A stretch of 64,000 bases of DNA from contig OX637354.1 in assembly GCA_951799405.1 (NCBI GenBank), positions 2,356,001-2,420,000 on the forward strand, given 5' to 3'. The translations under genes and the position numbers were made by a program. Positions within the stretch are counted from its first letter, which is position 1. Each line of letters starts with the position of its first letter. Below are positions 9,940 through 20,428 of this stretch, in pieces. The stretch is from Agapetus fuscipes. Taxonomy: Eukaryota > Arthropoda > Insecta > Trichoptera > Glossosomatidae. The notes under the pieces were generated by a model that did no database searches, was not told the origin of the DNA, and saw only the letters and a list, made by a program, of their open reading frames with translations.

Positions 9940-10090
9940 GGAGCTGTCTGTGAACGGATAGTATATATGTGACCGAAATGTCATTGACCGAAAAATTACG
10001 TTGAGAACTGTCATGTGATCGATTTGTCCATGGACGAGTCATCTTTAACCGTTTGTCGTGACACGTACGTGCAGCGGTGACTTGATGTTG
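9940..10090 (-). repeat. GACA/CGGT motif repeat, inverted partner
   Basis: Inverted relative to 8335-8485, with shared TGACATTTCGGTCACATA-type and TGACAGTTCTC-type units. Confidence 0.4.
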
Positions 10091-10204
10091 TCCACACAAA
10101 GATTACTATATCCCCACAATGCTGTGAACGTTTCACATGCCATTACCCCCTGATGCACATCACACCGGGGCATTGAACAACATACAGTCGGACAGATCTA
10201 TCTT

Positions 10205-10449
10205 AAAGATCTAATCTAATCTAATCTAAGTTGCAAGGATATGTTACATTGAAGATTCACATTACATGCATTCTCACAACCAGACACGTACAAGTTCGCG
10301 CTTGCACATGCCTCATGTGAACCTACAACATAAAAATCAAATCTCAAATGGACATACACCCTGCAACTCTTGCCGTCCTTCCCTGAGACAGGGGTGACAT
10401 TGGCAAAGTGAACCATTTTTACAGCATGGGTGGTCAGCCGCATACCAAC
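10205..10449 (-). mobile_element. V unit joined to a second V
   Basis: The (TTAGA)n tail lies at 10205-10230. The head abuts the next V unit inside its own tail region, making a tandem pair. The V reading frame is open here for about 89 codons across the junction. Confidence 0.75.
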
Positions 10450-10802
10450 GAGATTCATATTAAATGCATTCCCACAAGCAGACACGCATAATTTAGCGCT
10501 TACAAAAGCCGCATGTGGACCTACAATAAAAAAAACCCAATCTCAAATGAACATAAGCCCTGCAACTCTTGCCGACCTTCCCTGAAGCAGGGGTGACATT
10601 GGCAAAGTGAACCATTTTTTACAGTATGGGTGGTCAGCCGCATACCGACCTATCAGTCAAGAAATACAAGCAATTAATACATTCAAATATATAAAAAAAA
10701 ATAAAAAAACTACAAAACATAATATATACATATATTTAATTCAAAAGCCTCAGATGTAACCGCCAGCATTACAGATCAACCGCCATTTCTTTCGATCCTT
10801 AA
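10450..10802 (-). mobile_element. V unit plus R4 coding end
   Basis: V occupies 10450-10660. About 90 bp upstream (higher coordinates) the minus strand encodes KDRKKWRLICNAGG at 10802-10748, which is the R4 C-terminus. This is the third case of R4 leading into V. Confidence 0.7.
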
Positions 10803-10824
10803 TACATAAATAATATTATTAACA

Positions 10825-11265
10825 GATAATAATAATAATTGGCCAAATTTTATACAGCGCCGTTTAGTGGCACTAGCCACCCCAAGGGCGCTTTTTGTGT
10901 TGAAGCTTCTGGTAAACAAATGTATCTTAAGCAACTTCCTGAAACTGCCAACACTGGTCTCTGTTCTCAACTCCAGAGGTAGACTGTTCCAGCAGGATGA
11001 ACCAGCCGAACTTAAAGCCCTGTCTCCGAAAACGGTTCTATTCCGCTAAAGTTGCAGTTGAAGCCTGTTTACTGCGTCACTCTGTGCAGAACGAAGAGTG
11101 CGTCTTTTTCCACCTATCTGGTAGACTCTGCAAAATTCACACAAGTACGATGGGGCAACTCCTCTGAGGACGTAAAAAACAGGTACACATATTTTGTACT
11201 CAATCCTCTTTGGGACTCGCAGTCAATGAAGGTCTTGATGTATAAAAAATGACCAAGACTGTTCG
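10825..11265 (-). mobile_element. C1 LINE 3' end, second copy
   Basis: Same sequence as 6040-6470, with the CAAGGGTGCT/CAAGGGCGCT 3' end and an AAT tail at 10828-10845. The frames are broken. Confidence 0.75.
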
Positions 11266-11585
11266 AGATATCGCTTGAGGATGTTGCGGATTTAGCTCGC
11301 TCGAGTCGAAGAGAATATGTTCAAGATTAAGCATAAGGATCTGGCTTTCAGGACCATGCTCAAGATTCGATCCGGTTTGGAAGGAATGTTTAAGATTAGA
11401 AGTAGATTCCGGAACCGGTGTTTGGTTGAATACAACCTTAAATTCTGATGATTCACTTGGTTTTATTCGATGCACAAATTTACAAAAAAAAAAGGACAAT
11501 ATGTTGTCTGATTAAAAATAAAAAACTAAGAGAGATAGGAAACTTTAAAATTAATTTTAACTTTACTTTAATTAATTAAGTATAA
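11266..11585. other. Unassigned sequence
   Basis: Contains loosely repeated phrases of the type TTCAAGATTAAG / CTCAAGATTCGA / GTTTAAGATTAGA (11310-11400). No family recognised. Confidence 0.3.
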
Positions 11586-11587
11586 CT

Positions 11588-11980
11588 GAAGTGGTTGACG
11601 TAAGGCCGGCCTCCTTACCTGTAAAAATAAATAGATTCGTATGTGGTAACGTATAGGTTGGTATGCGGCTGACCACCCATACTGTGAAAAAAATGATTCA
11701 CTTTGCCAATATCACCCCTGTCTCAGGGAAGGACGGCAAGAGTTGCAGGGCTTATGTTCATTTGAGATGGGTTCTTATAATGTAGGTCCACATGCGGCAT
11801 GTGTTAGCGCGAAATTATACATGTCTGCTTGTGGGAATGCATTTAATATAAATCTTAAATGGTATATATCCTTGCAGCTTAGATTAGATTAGATTAGATT
11901 AGATTCCACTCGCCACATGCGAAACTCTTCGGGGTTAACGCGGCAAGAAGTTATACTACATGTATGGCTTACTTGCGTTC
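11588..11980 (+). mobile_element. SINE-A split by a V unit
   Basis: SINE-A runs from GTGGTTGACGTAAGGCCGGC to AATAGATTC, then resumes at 11905 with CCACTCGCCACATGCG and the AAGAAGTTATAC tail. A V unit lies between. AGATTC at both borders may be the target duplication. Confidence 0.7.
11647..11904 (+). mobile_element. V unit inside SINE-A
   Basis: Complete from the GTATAGGTTGGTATGCGG head to a four-fold GATTA tail. One of the cleanest V copies for setting borders. Confidence 0.8.
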
Positions 11981-12004
11981 TCTGTACTCTATGCCAGGAC
12001 ACTT

Positions 12005-12290
12005 AAGAGTATGTCTTCTTCTTCCTTAGCCATCTCTCCACTGCTGGATATAGGCCTCTTCCATGTTTCTCCACTCCTTTCTATCCTGTGCCCTCTGAAT
12101 CCATTTCCGCCCCGCGACTGGAACAATGTCATCTGACCATCTTTTTTGTGGTCTGCCGACGCTTCTTTTATCTTCCCATGGTCGCCACTTGAGGATTTTC
12201 GTTGCCCATCGGTTGTCATCTCGTCTTGCCATATGGCCTGCCCATTGCCATTTTAGTTTTGCAATACGATCCATGATGTCTGTGACTTTT
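12005..12290 (-). mobile_element. R2-like LINE 3' end
   Basis: The minus strand reads KLKWQWAGHMARRDDNRWATK, then GRPQKRWSDDI and WIQRAQDRKEWRNMEEAYIQQW, with the frame nearly intact. It diverges from the R2 copies at 1450 and 23480. Confidence 0.8.
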
Positions 12291-12699
12291 GTTAGGTGTC
12301 TGATGACTTTTGTTAGGTGTCTGATGGTTAGGATGTCACTACTTGCCTTGAATTACTTGCAGACTTGCCTCGTCTGTAGCGTGCTTCGCATACGAGTAAA
12401 CTGCCATACAATAATGTCGGCAACTTCACTCCGATGAATCTTACCGACTTCTTCATTCAATTACTGAACATACACGTTCTTTACAATAGCAGTGACTGCA
12501 TATTTAAAAGGAGAAAGAATCCGTGTTTACCCCTGCCCTCACCCCACCATAACTGAAATCACCCCTGAACACTTTCTGATTAATGCTTGATAACATCGAA
12601 AGCGCTCGAGGAAATAAATCAACTCTTCGAGAAAAACTTTGTGATTTATTTTTACATTATGACATTATGACTTATGATTTGGTATGAGGCTGACCAACC
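12291..12699. other. Mostly unassigned; Penelope-like scrap
   Basis: 12586-12615 carries GATAACATCGAAAGCGCTCG, the same phrase as in the Penelope-like end at 52215-52245 (minus). A short direct duplication (TGACTTTTGTTAGGTGTCTG) lies at about 12281-12325. Confidence 0.4.
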
Positions 12700-12930
12700 A
12701 CTGTTACTGTTACTGTATCCTGCCGCCGTTCTACTAGGGGTGACCACTTTTTTCTGTCCTTGCGTGTCTCTTTCATCTCTTCAACATTCATCACTTTCTT
12801 CATACATACTTTTCCTTGACCTACTCTCACGCTGCAGGTTCCATTCTTTCGCAATCTCACCTATTTGTTCTAGCCATTCCTTCATCGCTCTTCCCCTTCT
12901 TAACTTTCCTCTGACAATTCCTGTATAAAA
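12700..12930 (-). mobile_element. R1-type LINE 3' end
   Basis: The minus strand encodes GRAMKEWLEQIGEIAKEWNLQ, a frame change, then MKKVMNVEEMKETRKDRKKW and the ACTGTTACTGTTAC tail at 12699-12720. The copy is degraded. Confidence 0.75.
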
Positions 12931-13070
12931 TAATACTATAAAAATTAGTAAAATAAATTTAATTTGATTTTTCATTGTCCTGATGATGCATTTTTAGGCG
13001 AAAACGTTTGACAAAGTTAAAGAATATAAAAGTGAATTAAAACTGCGTTTTATTTAATTAATATTAATAC
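12931..13070 (+). mobile_element. Penelope-like end with hammerhead-like core
   Basis: CTGATGA (12980-12986), a short GC/GC stem closed over an A/T loop, then GAAA (13000-13003) and ACG. The flanks are AT-rich. Stem II is weak here. Confidence 0.4.
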
Positions 13071-13074
13071 TATA

Positions 13075-13275
13075 AAAATTGTTTCACTTTAACAATGTCA
13101 CTCCTGTATCAAGGAAGATCGAGAAAAGATGTAGAGTCTTTGTCTATTTGACGTTTGGATTTTAATTTGTTAGTTTAGTTAGTTTAATTATATTACACGT
13201 GCAGCATTTTTAAGCGCAAACTTACACGTGCCTGTTTTGTACGCATGCATTTAATATGAATTGCAAATGTTTATA
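13075..13275 (+). mobile_element. Diverged V unit
   Basis: Keeps TTTCACTTTAACAATGTCAC, ATTTGACGTTTGGATTTTAA and the GCATTTAATATGAATTGC phrase. The head and tail are missing. Confidence 0.55.
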
Positions 13276-13289
13276 CTTATATCTTTTCT

Positions 13290-13420
13290 CCTCGTTTTAG
13301 TTTTTCTGAAGATGGCCAAGTGGCGAAACCGGTCAAAACTCAGTATTTGTTCAATCAACAAATAAAAACACCAATAGAATAAAACGGTGTCTGTTCACGT
13401 TTAAAAAAATTCTTAAACGA
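13290..13420 (+). mobile_element. Penelope-like end with hammerhead-like core
   Basis: CTGAAGA at 13306-13312, GCC/GGC stem with an AAGT loop, GAAA at 13325-13328, then CCGGTC. This is the common Penelope-like version of the motif. Confidence 0.5.
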
Positions 13421-13598
13421 AAAAATCTTTAAAAACTTAATTTTAATTCTTTAAATACTAACATACCAGAAAATAATGTAATTTCTCCCATATCGGATGT
13501 TCTGATACAAGAAAAGTTTAATTTTTGGGTAGTTGCAGTAGAGGGGAAAACGGTTGAAAATAATATGGTTCTGTAGAGTACATTTCAAGGATTACAAC

Positions 13599-14178
13599 TA
13601 GAGATGAAAAAAACGGCTTAGTAAAAAAAACGAAAAAACGCTTACGCTTTTTAAAAAAAGCAGCTTAAAAAGCGTTTTTTCGTTTTTTGGGTTTATTGTA
13701 AATATAAAATTTAATTCATTTAGAAGTTTCAGTTTTTCCTTATTTACTCAAAAACTATTGACATTATTGAAAATTTTTTGAGTATTAAACCTAAACAATG
13801 TATAGTTCTGTAAGTTAAAAGCAAAAAAAAAATCCAAAATACAGCACACACGAAAAAAAAGCTAAAAATGTAAAAAAAACGCGTTTTTTGAAAAAAAATT
13901 TTGTGGTGGCAATTCTTAAGTTATATATTTTGTTTAAGCTTTGTAATTAAGATAAAAAATTAATAAACATGCTTGATTTTTTTCATTACTGTAACTATTT
14001 TGCTAAGACCATAAAGTGTAAGAAACAAAAACGGCAGATTTAGCTTTATAACACGAGAAGCAACTTTTTATACGCTTTTTTTTCAAAACGACTTTTCGTT
14101 TAAATTGTAAGCGCGCTTAGTTGCTTAAAATAAAAAGCAGCTATTTTAAACTGCTTTTCGTTTAAACGGCCACCTCTA
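13599..14178. mobile_element. hAT-like non-autonomous element
   Basis: The element starts TAGAGATG and ends CACCTCTA (complement TAGAGGTG). ATTACAAC is present on both sides (13591-13598 and 14179-14186), an 8-bp duplication. The interior is AT-rich with CGTTTTTT-type inverted stretches near both ends and no ORF. Its interior resembles 17950-18240 and the sequence around the MITE-1 copy at 63.2 kb. Confidence 0.85.
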
Positions 14179-14186
14179 ATTACAAC

Positions 14187-14582
14187 CATATATTTTTTGT
14201 GTAGTAAAAATAAAAATATCATTGATTATTTTCAAAAATAAAACGCGGAGAATTTGAGTCGCGCCAAAACGCAGCGCGTTCGACTTAGCGAACCTTGACG
14301 TCAAAATGACGTCAAGATTCGCCACTGGGCCCGTCGATACCTACACTCCGAAGATGCATTGACGCCATATCTGCCTAAACAAACAAAATGACCTTTTTTC
14401 CGGAAATCGAGAATACGCTAGTTTTAAAGAGCTTAGTTTAAAAACTAAGCAAGATATTTTTTTTTAAAAACGCAGATGCATTTTTAAAAATTTATTCTAC
14501 CATTTTATACAATGTAAAAAAATGTGATATTACCCTATTGGCCATGTGACGTCACAATTTTGTCCCGAGTACATTACAATAA
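14187..14582. other. Unassigned, with a CRE-like palindrome
   Basis: 14291-14319 holds CTTGACGTCA and its inverted copy TGACGTCAAG separated by three bases. The rest is AT-rich and unassigned. Confidence 0.45.
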
Positions 14583-14803
14583 GTAACCACCCATACTGTA
14601 AAAAATGGTTCACTTTGCCAATGTCACCCCTGTTTCAGGGAATGTCGGCAAGAGTTGCAGGGCTTATGTTTATTTGAGTTTGGATTTTATTTGTAAGTAC
14701 ACAATCAGCATTTGTAAGCGCGAACTACACGTGTTTGTTTGTGGGCATACATCTGAGAGCTTTGAATGAATATATCCCTGCAACTTAGATTATAAATAGA
14801 TTA
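14583..14803 (+). mobile_element. V unit (TTATAGA tail type)
   Basis: Head from ACCACCCATACTGTAAAAAA, and a tail with TTAGATTATAAATAGATTAT in place of (TTAGA)n. This marks the second V subfamily. Confidence 0.75.
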
Positions 14804-15117
14804 TAGAACCCTACTCGCGCAACAACACCATTGAATAAATAGTAGATTTTTTTTCTTTTTTCAAAACTTTTCAAACATACGACTATGTATATGAATCATT
14901 TTTGTAAAGTTTTTCCACAACAAGCAGTAACGGCTTGTGATAAATGAACCGGTCCGGCATTTATTACCGGATACCAGTGGCGGCTGCACAGCTAGGGCAG
15001 ACAGTCGTTGCACCACCCTTGGACACACCTTGTTATTGTTATTCGCGGTGGCATGTTAGAACAGCACAGTGACAAAACGACACATTATATAACGACACAT
15101 GACAAAATATCACATAT
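14804..15117. other. Unassigned sequence
   Basis: Short GACAAAACGACACAT-type units at 15070-15115 resemble the inverted units at 22545-22706. Confidence 0.3.
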
Positions 15118-15168
15118 TAGGATGATTTATTTGGTGAGCGCTGTTTTTGTGTGAATCACACCTGATGA
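15118..15168 (-). mobile_element. SINE-B2 tail fragment
   Basis: AGGATGATTTATTTGGTGAG through GTGTGAATCACACC. Confidence 0.6.
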
Positions 15169-15711
15169 TGATATGATGATGATGATGATGATGAGTTGAT
15201 GATTTCTTTATAGCGCCGTTTCGTGATGTAGTCACTCCAAGGGCGCTGGTGCAAGCGATGCCAGAAATTTGCTTGTCTTTAGTGCATTCCGGAACTTTCC
15301 ATGGACCTCTAGCTCTCTCACATGATGTGGCAGGTGGTTCCAGGCCAGAGGGCCAGCAACTGCAAATGCACGCTCTCCAAATATTGTGTTAACTCTTCTT
15401 ACAGGTTCTTCAATCCTTGATTTGGCTCCAGTCTCAGCTGAGCGCAGTGTTAGGCTTTTTTTGCCGAGGGTGACTGGTTTGATTAAATCAGCGAGATATT
15501 TGGGTGTTTTTCCAAATAAAGCTTTGTGGACCATCGTGCACACTTTGAACTCGATGCGCTCCGGTATACGGAGCCAGTGAAGCTTGTGGAGAAGAGGAGT
15601 AATGTGTGTAAATTTCGACTGACCAGCAATCATGCGAGCGCAAGCATTTACAACCAATTGTAGCCTATTTAATTGACATTTTGGTTGGCCTGCATATAAG
15701 CTATACCTCAA
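15169..15711 (-). mobile_element. C2 LINE 3' end (CR1/L2-like), open frame
   Basis: The minus-strand frame of 159 codons (15711-15232) reads QPKCQLNRLQLVVNACARMI, LHKLHWLRIPERIEFKV, LTLRSAETGAKS and GERAFAVAGPLAWNHLPHHVR, ending APAPLE. This is the post-RT C-terminus of CR1/L2 LINEs. The tail is an ATG tandem repeat at 15172-15192. Confidence 0.85.
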
Positions 15712-15873
15712 CCCCCTCTGCTAGCTTGGTCCTCACTGTAGAAAGCGCCAATTCTCAAGCAAGACCCAGTTGTTGTAGGGTTGGAACCCAGCGAAGAGCA
15801 CATCTGGAAATATAAATAGTATATTTTTGTGCTCGGCCGGGATTCGAATCCACAACCTTCCATTTACGAGTCT
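15712..15873 (-). mobile_element. SINE-B2 fragment
   Basis: Abuts the 5' end of the C2 fragment. Contains GAAAGCGCCAATTCTCAAGC and the head-side GGGATTCGAATCC. Confidence 0.65.
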
Positions 15874-15876
15874 TGT

Positions 15877-16120
15877 TCCTTGACTTATAGGTTGGTATGC
15901 GGCTGACCACCCATGCTGTAAAATGGTTCACTTTGCCAATGTCACCCCTGTTTCAGGGAGGGACGGCAAGAGTTGTAGGGGGTATGTCCATTTGAGATTT
16001 GGTTTTTATGTTGTAGAGTTCACATGCGGCATGTGCAAGCGCGAACTTGTACGTGTCTAGTTATGGGAATGCATGTAATGTGAATCTCCAATGTAACATA
16101 TCTTTGCAACTTATATTAGA
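15877..16120 (+). mobile_element. V unit, nearly complete
   Basis: From TCCTTGACTTATAGGTTGGT to a (TTAGA)2 tail. Confidence 0.8.
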
Positions 16121-16194
16121 TTAGATTGCAAGTCACGCGATTGGTGTATGTATACCTACTTGTATGTATACTTATAGCTATAAAAATATGTCGC

Positions 16195-16335
16195 TTTCTA
16201 CAGCGACGACCAAGCTCGCAGAGGGCTCTTGAGGTGTGATACACACAAAAACAGCGCTCACCAAATAAATTATCCTAATATTATTTTTATTATAACGCAA
16301 GAATTCTACCGACTGAGCCATAGACCGGACCAGCA
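16195..16335 (+). mobile_element. SINE-B2 tail and head scraps
   Basis: 16198-16290 is the B2 3' part (GACCAAGCTCGCAGAGGGCT to CACCAAATAAATTATCCTAA). An inverted tRNA-like head scrap (ACCGACTGAGCCATAGACCG) follows at about 16309-16330. Confidence 0.6.
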
Positions 16336-16786
16336 GAGTGGGAAATTCGCATAACTAAATATAATAACAGAGAGTATGTATACTTTGGCATGTAGAAAAG
16401 ATAGACAATCAAAAGGCAGGTGATTTGATGGAAATCTTACAAAAATCCACCGAAAAGTAGATAGTATTTAACGATTTAAATTATGATTACGGTCGTTAGA
16501 CATTTTTTGGAATTAAAAGCGGTCTATTTATAACGTATGCAACCAATTGATAAACTGATACACTCAATCCTTGATAAAACTCGTAAAATTCGTTAAAACC
16601 GGATTACTGATTAATATTTTAATTTGACGACACGATAAAAGCCTGTCGATTTAGCTTAAAATTCAGCCTTGCAACTTTTTCTCAATTTATTTTCATTTTG
16701 ATTGACTAAATTACAATATTGAGTATTTACTGAACCGGTTTTATAAGAACGTTTCGATTCCAAAAAATTACGCATACTTACGAAGT
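16336..16786. other. Unassigned AT-rich sequence
   Basis: Nothing recognised. Confidence 0.3.
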
Positions 16787-17035
16787 ATCTAATCTACAAG
16801 TTAAGTTGTACATATATTCACATTAAAAATTCATATTGAATGCATGCCCACAAACAGGAAAATTTAAGTTTGCACTTACAAATACTGCATGTAAACTTAC
16901 AAACTAAAATTCAAACCTCAAATGAACATAAGCCCTGAAACTCTAGCCGATCTTTCCTGAAACAGGGTGACATTGGTACAGTGAACCGTTTTTTTACAGT
17001 ATGGGTGGTCAACCATGTACCAACTTATAAGCTTA
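16787..17035 (-). mobile_element. V unit, diverged
   Basis: Whole unit from tail (TCTAATCTACAAG) to head (ACCAACTTATAAGC), with many substitutions. Confidence 0.65.
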
Positions 17036-17069
17036 GGGCAAAAGATCTAACAATCTAAAAAAATATACC

Positions 17070-17292
17070 AAATATATTCTCAAATACGCTCTTCGCTGGG
17101 TCACAAATTCATATTATTTTACCAAAGACCGGTCACTAAAGGTCCATCCAGCCTTACAACAATTTGGTCTTGCTTGAGTATTGGCGCTTTGTAGTGACGA
17201 CCAAGCTCGTAAACAGCACCTCTGCGGCACTACAACAAGTGTCGTAGACCCCTAGAGTCTCTGAAATCTAGGGAGTCTCCCGCACAGGATTT
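17070..17292 (+). mobile_element. SINE-B1 3' part
   Basis: From ACGCTCTTCGCTGGGTCAC through TACAACAAGTGTCGTAGACC to CTCCCGCACAGGATTT. The tRNA-like head is missing. Confidence 0.7.
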
Positions 17293-17384
17293 ATTTTACC
17301 AACCTATAAGTTATGCAAAATGATAGAACGAAATAGTAATTAAAAAATAATTAAAAACGTTGTTTCATTTTCCAAAACTTCTTT

Positions 17385-17600
17385 TTATCTGCCTCAAGCA
17401 CTTTCGACCTTCAAGTTTCAGGTCTCTTGATAATGACCTGAAACTTGAAGGTCAAAAGTACCCGAGGCAGATAAAATTAATTTTGTGAAATAAAACTACA
17501 TTTTTTAAAAAATATTTTTATTTTAAATTAAAACGAATTTTCACTGTGTGAATACACAAACCCTACAAAGCGATTTTTTTTTTTTTTTTTACATAAAACC
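17385..17600. mobile_element. Penelope-like end with long hairpin
   Basis: CACTTTCGACCTTCAAGTTT and its complement face each other across CTTGATAATG (17397-17460). The phrase GTGTGAATACACAAACC (17547-17563) is shared with 52421-52437. This is a degenerate hammerhead-like layout, as at 52275-52340. Confidence 0.5.
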
Positions 17601-18246
17601 GTTAACAAAACCCAAAATACTTGATGTCCCTAGACTTGTTTATGAATGCTAAAAAATTACGCGGGAAAGGTTATAAGTTCTGAGTGACCAATATTTTTTT
17701 GGCATTCATAGCACAGACGAGTATCAACTTAAAAGTGTCAAAATCATAGTGATTGTAAGAGTGTGATATACCCTAGACCTGTCGTTTATTTGTTTTAAAT
17801 TTTGTAGTCTTCGTAAAAATGTATCAGTAATAAAAAAAAATAAAGCGTGTTTATTGATTTATTTAATCAAAATTATAAAAGTTAATATACAACTTAAAAT
17901 ATTATGTCACGACAAATATAATTAAACAAAAAAACACTATTTGTTGAAAGAATTATTCAGCAGTTTTAGTTTTTTTTTTTTTTTTCATATTTCTCAAAAA
18001 CTTTTCACATTAAAAAAATGGCTTCTTGGTAGACTAAACAATGTGAAATTCTGTTATTGTAAAGAGAAAAATATATTTCCAAAATATGGCACATAAAATG
18101 ACGATGAAAAATAAAAAGCGTGTTTTGTGAAAAAATAATTGTGGTGACACTTTTTTAGTTTTATACATTTTTTAACCCTACAATTTAGATAAACAATTAA
18201 TAAACACGGGTGTTTTTTTTTATTACTGTCACTTGAAGATTAATAT
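17601..18246. repeat. AT-rich repeat akin to the hAT element interior
   Basis: 17950-18240 runs parallel to 13730-14000: TATTTCTCAAAAAC, AATATGGCACA, TTTTGTGAAAAAA and TTAATAAACACGGGTG. No ORF. Confidence 0.5.
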
Positions 18247-18247
18247 C

Positions 18248-18448
18248 TAATATCTATAATCTAAGTTGCAAAGATATATTAACATTTAAAGCTCATTTCA
18301 TATGCATGCCCACAAACAGTCACATGTAAGTTCGCACTTACAAATGCTGAATGTGTACTTACAAATAGAAATCCAGACGTCAAATGAACATAAGCGCTGC
18401 AAATTTTGCCGACCTTCCCTGAAATAGGGTGACATTGGCAAAGTGAAT
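18248..18448 (-). mobile_element. V unit, headless
   Basis: Ends at GACATTGGCAAAGTGAA, where a Penelope-like end begins. Confidence 0.7.
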
Positions 18449-18570
18449 ATTGTTATTTAGTTTATAATTAGGATTTAAATCAAACACTGTTCTATATTTT
18501 CACTTTTATAATAATTTTTATTTTAAAATTTTACTTACGTTTTCGATCTTAGATCATCGTCAGGTATACA
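18449..18570 (-). mobile_element. Penelope-like end with hammerhead-like core
   Basis: On the minus strand, CTGACGA (18563-18557), GATC/GATC stem with loop TAA, GAAA (18544-18541), then ACG. The flank AAATCAAACACTGTTCTATA matches 2935-2955. Confidence 0.55.
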
Positions 18571-18746
18571 AAAATTTTAAGATAAAAGTCCCAATAGTTT
18601 TTTTCAGTTTCCGTGGTCAGCCTTATACCAACCTAAGTCAAGGAGTTAATAAATAATAAAGGAATATATCAAGACCATAAAATTTAAGAAGCAAAAACGA
18701 CAGGTTTAGGGGTCTAAAACGCTCGTAAGTTATCTATTTATTAGAT

Positions 18747-20428
18747 ATGTGGGTGTGGTGGGAAGTGGTCGGCTGGGCAATTTTGGCTCTCCTAGTCTTT
18801 GCTCTACAATGGTGGATTCGCAACGTTGAAATGTATTCACCGTTGGTCTTCCAACGCAGAGGATTCTTGTGTAGGGAAATTATACTTTTCTTTGGAGTCT
18901 ATACCCTGCTCGAACAAGACAAATACAAAAGCAACGTTGTGTTGAAGCTGGTCGACAAACCGCAACAGATCGCCGTCGTCACAGGCGCCAAAAGAGGCAT
19001 TGGCTACGAATTGACCAAGATTTTGATGCGATGCGGAATGACGGTTGTAATGGGAGTGAGAGACGTCGAAGGAACCAAAATAATTGCAGAAGCTTTGATG
19101 AAAGAAATTCCAACTGGGAAAGTCGACGTCCAAGAACTGGATGTCCTGGATGAACTCCATGAAATCGGTTGAGAAATTCGCTGCTGTTGTCAAGAGCAAG
19201 TACTCTCAGATTCATATTTTGGTCAACAACGCTGGCATTGTGTTCACACCTTTCCAAATCAGTGTAGATGGGTTTGAACTTCAGTTTGCTACCAACTATT
19301 TGGGTCACTACTACCTGACGCATCTTCTGCGGCCGTGCATCAAGAGGGCTGGGGAAAACATGGAAAACAGCGCACGAGTAGTCAGCGTGTCGTCCATCGC
19401 TCACTTTGGATCAGACATCTGCTTTGATGACATTAATCTGTCGAGAGGTTATTTTGAAGGCATTGCATACGCCCAATCCAAATTGGCACAGGTAATTTTG
19501 TTTTGATTATTTTACACAACAAACAACCCATTTATCCTCCACTTGCTCTAGATGTCCAACAATCATTGCCATAATTCTTCTCACTGCAGAGACTACTAAT
19601 CTTTTTGTCTGCTTAATCTGTGGAGCAGGAGATTTACTAATCCACTTCATTATCATCATCTTGTGAAGGCAGCGCCTTGTTGTGCCAGCCAATTGTCTTT
19701 GTCTGTTGCGATCCTCTTGAGATGCGAATAGGAGGAGACATCCATGAGCCGCTTCACATCCTTGAAGTATGAAGTTCTTGAGCAACTTTTTTTCATCTTC
19801 CCAAGGTTTTGCCTTCAAAGATGTTGTTAGGAAGGTACTATGTCTAATCGAGTGCCCTGCTCCACCTATCAAAGCATTTCCGAGGCTATCCAAGGTTTTA
19901 CTGAATTTGAGTTATCGTCTCGTATGGGAACTAGCTGGATAATATGCTTCAAAAACAAAGTTGGCATGCGTTTTACAGCATTGATGTAACCTTAAATTGA
20001 CTATATCTGTACAAAAACTCATCGAATATTTCAAGACCTTCTGAATGATTTGGGAAAACTGTTTTCAGATAATGTTCACCAGATCACTGGATCGTCTCTT
20101 TGAGAAGGAATGCATCAACGCACGCAGCTTCTCTGTCCACCCAGGCTTGGTGGCATCAGAGATGACTACAAAAAATGTCGACGAAGAAATCGTAAAGCAC
20201 TTAAAAACCATGTACAGGTCACCATACGAAGGCGCTGTCTGCGTGGCCTATTGCTGCTTGTCGCCAGACATCGAGAAGAAGGGAGGCATGTACTCCACCT
20301 CGTGCAGGGAAGGCTGGTCCTCCAAGTTCTCCAAGAACCACTTCCACCAGGAGAAGCTCTTCCTGCTCAGCGCTAAGATGGTGGCCATTGATCCTTACAA
20401 GTTTGGCGAGGAACCAAAGGGACAGTAG
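18747..20428 (+). CDS. Short-chain dehydrogenase/reductase (RDH/DHRSX-like), two exons, one frame break
   Basis: This is a classical-type SDR, an NAD(P)-dependent oxidoreductase probably anchored in an internal membrane. Exon 1 is 18747-19491 and ends CACAG before GTAA. Exon 2 is 20069-20425 plus the stop, after TTTTCAG. The junction is phase 0 and joins AYAQSKLAQ to IMFTRSLDRL. Seen in order: a hydrophobic segment at residues 6-23 and a second near 43-54, TGAKRGIG cofactor motif at 79-86, NNAG, NYLGHY, SVSSIAH with the catalytic serine, YAQSK catalytic Y-K pair, and HPGLVASEM. Length is about 367 residues, longer than the usual 300-330 because of the N-terminal part. Near 19137-19160 the frame shifts by one: the cofactor half is open to a stop at 19170-19172 and the rest continues in the next frame. 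CTGGATG stands twice there, suggesting a small duplication or a sequence error. GC content is well above the flanks. The exact substrate is unknown; the YAQSKLA and NYLGH phrases suit the RDH/DHRSX group. Confidence 0.88.
19492..20068 (+). other. SDR gene intron with LINE fragment
   Basis: GT at 19492 and AG at 20067-20068 delimit 577 bp. 19650-19895 on the minus strand is an R3 LINE C-terminal piece (SIRHSTFLTTSLKAKPWED), so the intron was lengthened by an antisense retroelement. Confidence 0.8.
19650..19895 (-). mobile_element. R3 LINE fragment in intron
   Basis: Matches 7660-7845: HSIRHS, KLLKNFILQ and the ASQEDRNRQRQLAGTTR region, in shifting frames. The GATGATAATGA tail is near 19640. 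Confidence 0.7.
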
